From: DASWHX01 sp036397995
Lineage (GTDB): Bacteria; Bacteroidota; Bacteroidia; Cytophagales; Cyclobacteriaceae
Length of the DNA: 24,797 bases
Direction of reading: 5' to 3'
Assembly: GCA_036397995.1 (NCBI GenBank)
Contig: DASWHX010000165.1
Coordinates: forward strand, 1 to 24,797
In this document: piece after piece, positions 22,461 through 24,797 of the stretch
Layout of the letters: each line of letters opens with the position of its first letter
Position numbering within the stretch: the stretch's first letter is position 1
Notes under the pieces: model-generated
Database searches by the model: none
Seen by the model: only the letters and a program-made list of their open reading frames with translations
Told to the model about the DNA's origin: nothing
Program-made: the position numbers and the translations under genes

Positions 22461-23657
22461 ATGGAGATCCTGAGGAGAATTTATGAAATGACCGCCATTT
22501 CTGAGGTCATTAAACATCCTGCAGTGATTCTGATGTGGGCGATAGGATTCTTCCTGCTTTATCTGGGAATAAGGAAAAAATATGAGCCACTTTTATTAGT
22601 GCCTATAGGTTTCGGGCTAATCCTGGCAAATGCCCTTGGTGGTGAGATGAACATTGTTCAGGATGATCATTTGGCAGAACTTCCATTAGTAAAAATTGCA
22701 AAGGATCACGGGATAATGAATTTTCTGTATTACTCTCTCATAAAAACCGGATTTTTACCGCCGATAATTTTTATGGGAGTAGGGGCATTAACTGATTTTG
22801 GCCCGATGCTGAGAAATCTGCGACTGGCGTTCTTTGGAGCAGCCGCACAAATAGGTATTTTTACGGTATTATTTGCCGCTATCATTTTTGGCTTCACACC
22901 GAAAGAGGCTGCAAGCCTTGGAATAATCGGGGGAGCTGACGGTCCAACAGCGATATATACTACTATCATTCTTGCCCCCCACTTGCTGGGGCCTATTGCC
23001 ATTGCTGCATATTCTTACATGGCACTGGTTCCTGTTATTATTCCTTTTGTGGTGAAGTATACAACCACCCAAAAGGAACTTCTTATAAATATGAAGGAAC
23101 AGGACCTTTTATACCCGGAAAAACATCCAATAAAAAATATTCAGTTGATGAAAATTCTATTTCCGCTTTTTTGCGGTGGATTGGTTGCGGTTTTAGTTCC
23201 TACCGCGGTTCCTTTATTGGGTATGTTCTTTTTTGGAAATTTAATTAAGGAAATTGGGCCCACAACCGAACGACTCTCCCAGGCAGCTTCCGGGCCTATT
23301 ATGAATACTTCGACAATATTTCTTGGACTTTGTGTGGGCGCAACCATGAAGTACGAAACATTTCTGGATACGAAAACACTGCTAATAATTGCCGGAGGTT
23401 TGATTGCCTTTTGCATTTCCATTGCGGGAGGAATAACTGCAGTTAAGATTTACAATGTCTTTTCTAAAAAGAAAATAAATCCCCTGATAGGGGCAACAGG
23501 CTTAAGTGCCGTTCCAATGGCTGCAAGAGTAGCCAATGATATTGCTTTGAAATACGATAAGCAGAATCACCTGCTTCATTACGCGATGGCCAGCAACATC
23601 AGCGGTGTAATTGGTTCTGCTGTTGCTGCGGGGGTGCTAATAACATTCCTCAGATAA
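22461..23657 (+). CDS. oadB: Sodium-translocating decarboxylase beta subunit
   Basis: Integral inner-membrane subunit that decarboxylates carboxybiotin and exports sodium ions with the energy released. The 398-residue protein has about nine hydrophobic helices and begins three bases after the oadA stop. The signature GGADGPTAIYTTIILAPHL includes Asp160, equivalent to the essential Asp203 of the Klebsiella enzyme. Other conserved blocks are GVGALTDFGPMLRN, GPIMNTSTIFLGLCVGATM (with the conserved Asn), GATGLSAVPMAARV and the C-terminal AMASNISGVIGSAVAAGVL. Together with oadG and oadA it makes a complete primary sodium pump, suggesting the organism uses a sodium gradient, as marine Bacteroidota do. 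An alternative substrate such as methylmalonyl-CoA is less likely given the OadA-type alpha subunit. Confidence 0.97.
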   Translation: MEILRRIYEMTAISEVIKHPAVILMWAIGFFLLYLGIRKKYEPLLLVPIGFGLILANALGGEMNIVQDDHLAELPLVKIAKDHGIMNFLYYSLIKTGFLPPIIFMGVGALTDFGPMLRNLRLAFFGAAAQIGIFTVLFAAIIFGFTPKEAASLGIIGGADGPTAIYTTIILAPHLLGPIAIAAYSYMALVPVIIPFVVKYTTTQKELLINMKEQDLLYPEKHPIKNIQLMKILFPLFCGGLVAVLVPTAVPLLGMFFFGNLIKEIGPTTERLSQAASGPIMNTSTIFLGLCVGATMKYETFLDTKTLLIIAGGLIAFCISIAGGITAVKIYNVFSKKKINPLIGATGLSAVPMAARVANDIALKYDKQNHLLHYAMASNISGVIGSAVAAGVLITFLR

Positions 23658-23667
23658 TTACTTAACT

Positions 23668-23708
23668 AAACCTTGCAGAACCCAGACTACGTAAGGATGA
23701 GGTTTTTT
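23668..23708 (+). terminator. Possible terminator after oadB
   Basis: AAACCT (23668-23673) can pair with AGGTTT (23700-23705), with a loop of 26 bases, followed by a T run and ATTTAG. The stem is short and the loop long, so this is weak evidence. Confidence 0.35.
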
Positions 23709-23745
23709 ATTTAGTATTCTTCTCCTACTATTTCAAACCAAGAGA

Positions 23746-24045
23746 CCCTGTGATGAAAGTGTCGTGGTATATGAAGCGTTGTCTCTCAATGATTTTCTGA
23801 TGATTAATAATATTTCTGATGATTAATAATATTGAAAATTTCCCACTCAATAAGATAGAGATATTGATAGTTGGAACAATCTTGTATTTAGTCAAACCCT
23901 TTACAACAAATCTAACAATGTGTGGCAGGAAGAATCCAATCATTTCAGTTTCGGGGAAATCACTCGCAGAAGGAACTTACTTTATGTTTTAGATTTGGGA
24001 TACAAAAGTTTGTTACGTAGAGGTTATCTTTTATTGAATCGGTAA
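23746..24045 (+). pseudogene. Decayed T9SS type B sorting domain (CHU_C, gliding-motility-associated C terminus)
   Basis: Fragments of one known domain appear in order across three frames. They read PCDESVVVYEALS, then NDFLMINNI, then ENFPLNKIEI, then WNNLVFSQTLYNKSNNVWQ, then LAEGTYF, then YVLDLGYKSLLRRGYLLLNR and a stop at 24043-24045. These match the type IX secretion type B C-terminal domain, whose usual form is roughly NGDGxND, NIExFPxNxIxIFNRWGN, WxG, LPxGTYFYVxDLG, GYxxLxR. The NGDG part is missing, a 19-base tandem duplication adds two stops, and single-base indels break the frame near KIEI, before LAEGTYF and after GTYF. The rest of the parent protein, normally very large, is absent upstream, where oadB ends 88 bases before. 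It is dead sequence, but evidence that the lineage has type IX secretion. Confidence 0.8.
23794..23833 (+). repeat. 19-base tandem duplication, two copies
   Basis: TTTCTGATGATTAATAATA at 23794-23812 is repeated exactly at 23813-23831, with two further matching bases. Removing one copy joins NDFLMINNI to ENFPLNKIEI in a single frame, so the duplication occurred inside the former coding sequence. Confidence 0.95.
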
Positions 24046-24071
24046 GTAAAATGGGAAAAAGGGATTGCGTA

Positions 24072-24102
24072 TTGTAAATTAATAAGGTTGGCCGTAATAT
24101 TG
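24072..24102 (+). promoter_or_regulatory. Putative promoter of tRNA-Asn
   Basis: TTG at 24072-24074, a 20-bp spacer and TAATATTG at 24095-24102 (one mismatch to TAnnTTTG). A start near 24108 would leave about a dozen bases before the mature tRNA. Confidence 0.6.
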
Positions 24103-24119
24103 CATTCCTAAAAAGACAC

Positions 24120-24193
24120 TCCCCCTTAGCTCAGTTGGTTAGAGCGGCTGACTGTTAATCAGTAGGTCCCTGGTTCAAGTCCAGGAGGGGGAG
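24120..24193 (+). tRNA. tRNA-Asn (anticodon GTT)
   Basis: A 74-base cloverleaf. The acceptor stem is TCCCCCT with AGGGGGA; the D arm contains AGCTCAGTTGGTTAGAGC; the anticodon stem is GCTGA/TCAGT (one G-T pair) around the loop CTGTTAA with anticodon GTT; the T arm is CCTGG/CCAGG around TTCAAGT. The 3' CCA is not encoded (the sequence continues CTAGAA), as usual in Bacteroidota. A terminator follows at 24198. The gene looks intact even though an integrase gene lies downstream, as expected when an element inserts into the 3' end of a tRNA gene and restores it. Confidence 0.97.
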
Positions 24194-24197
24194 CTAG

Positions 24198-24231
24198 AAA
24201 AGGCCATTTTATTTCAAATTTGGCCTTTTTT
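24198..24231 (+). terminator. Rho-independent terminator after tRNA-Asn
   Basis: AAAAGGCCA (24198-24206) and TGGCCTTTT (24221-24229) form a 9-bp stem with a 14-base loop and a continuing T run. Confidence 0.85.
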
Positions 24232-24275
24232 ATTGCTCGTTATTGCGTATCTTTAAGAAGTAACGGGCTGAAAAT

Positions 24276-24334
24276 CTCGACCAAAACTCGACCTTTCACA
24301 ATTTTCTCGACCATTACTCGACCATAGTTCGACC
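24276..24334 (+). repeat. Five CGACC repeats in 11-bp phase between tRNA-Asn and integrase
   Basis: CTCGACC occurs at 24276, 24287, 24306 and 24317 and TTCGACC at 24328. Spacing is 11, 19, 11 and 11 bases, so most copies lie on the same helix face. Candidates are arm-type binding sites for the integrase encoded downstream or operator sites for an excision or regulatory protein. Neither has been shown; the repeat pattern itself is plain in the sequence. Confidence 0.85.
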
Positions 24335-24368
24335 TGATTTTTCTGCAGTAAACTTTTAAACATCTGTT

Positions 24369-24797
24369 ATGTCAGCATATGTAAAATTGTACTGCAAGAA
24401 GAGCAGGCTCAAAAAAAATGGTGAAGCTCCCATCTACTACGTAATTAAACTCAACGCGAAGGAAAAGCTTTTGTTTTCCGGCAAGACAATCAAACCTTCA
24501 TTGTTTGATAATGAATCCGGAGAAATTAAGAACAAGGTCCTATACGGAAAATTAAATTCCTGTCTGACGACAGAGAAGGTAAGGTTCAATAATATTATCC
24601 TGGATCTGGAATACAAGAAAGAAACCATAACCTTCGAAAAGATCCTTTCTTGTTTCAAATCACCTACCGAAAATAAATGTTTTATTGAATTCTTTTCGAA
24701 TGAATTAGATGCAATCAAAAATGGGATCGCTAAGAAGACTTATAAAGATTACCTGGTATCGTTAAATAATTTGAAAGAGTATAGACAATCACTTTCA
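24369..24797 (+). CDS. Tyrosine recombinase (site-specific integrase), N-terminal part, 3' truncated by window
   Basis: The first 143 codons of an integrase that runs off the right edge. It opens with MSAYVKLYCKKSRLKKNGEA followed by PIYYVIKLNAKEKLLFSGKT, the arm-DNA-binding domain typical of Bacteroidota tyrosine recombinases (about residues 1-90, normally reading 'VRFRLRKSKLNKKGEAPIYLRI...K..FSTGI.I...WD'). FIEFFSNELDAIKNG and KKTYKDYLVSLNNLKEY (about 110-140) begin the SAM-like core-binding domain. The catalytic domain with the Arg...His-x-x-Arg...Tyr set lies beyond the window. The gene starts 176 bases after tRNA-Asn in the same direction, the normal layout for an integrative element at a tRNA 3' end. 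Which kind of element it is (phage, ICE or island) cannot be seen. Confidence 0.9.
   Translation, partial: MSAYVKLYCKKSRLKKNGEAPIYYVIKLNAKEKLLFSGKTIKPSLFDNESGEIKNKVLYGKLNSCLTTEKVRFNNIILDLEYKKETITFEKILSCFKSPTENKCFIEFFSNELDAIKNGIAKKTYKDYLVSLNNLKEYRQSLS

Noticed and set aside
23728..23943. Minus-strand 71-codon frame between oadB and tRNA-Asn
   Set aside because: It is antisense to the decayed CHU_C domain and crosses the 19-base duplication; the plus-strand explanation is much stronger.
24276..24334. Short regular repeats as a possible CRISPR array
   Set aside because: Units are only 7 bases with 4- or 12-base gaps; there is no 25-40 base repeat with unique spacers and no cas gene.

Overview
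The window looks like chromosomal DNA of a marine or soil Bacteroidota, most likely Cytophagales. The reasons are a short 288-residue primary sigma factor, a SusC/SusD pair, 800-residue FtsX/MacB permeases, perfect -7 boxes of the TAnnTTTG type, mostly AT-rich intergenic DNA, and the remains of a type IX secretion (CHU_C/type B) sorting domain. The genus assignment is inference.

Left part (1-9.9 kb): the 3' part of an ABC permease; a three-gene metal-uptake-like locus (Cys/His-rich small exported protein, ZnuD-like TonB receptor, small lipoprotein); a minus-strand exported carboxypeptidase-regulatory-like protein; an ArsR-fold regulator abutting a YjjG-type nucleotidase; and pruA for proline catabolism. 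Middle (9.9-18.0 kb): a NarL-type two-component pair whose kinase has no sensor domain, a TenA/CADD-like protein, and a SusC-SusD-lipoprotein operon for uptake of an unknown polymer or peptide, each region bounded by clear hairpins.

Right part (18.0-24.8 kb): a decayed patch holding a frameshifted ParE-type toxin and its antitoxin, enclosed by two copies of the rpoD 3' end plus terminator; rpoD itself with a textbook Bacteroidota promoter; divergent oadG-oadA-oadB encoding a sodium-pumping oxaloacetate decarboxylase; a decayed CHU_C domain; then tRNA-Asn followed by a tyrosine recombinase gene running off the window, with five CGACC repeats on an 11-bp phase between them, probably the edge of an integrated element.

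Most of the window is ordinary core and nutrient-uptake content. No wholly new system is evident. The parts most worth a second look are the three degraded or mobile regions (rpoD end duplication with dead toxin-antitoxin, dead T9SS domain, tRNA-Asn island edge), the frame problem at the kinase start, and the structured RNA downstream of the response regulator.
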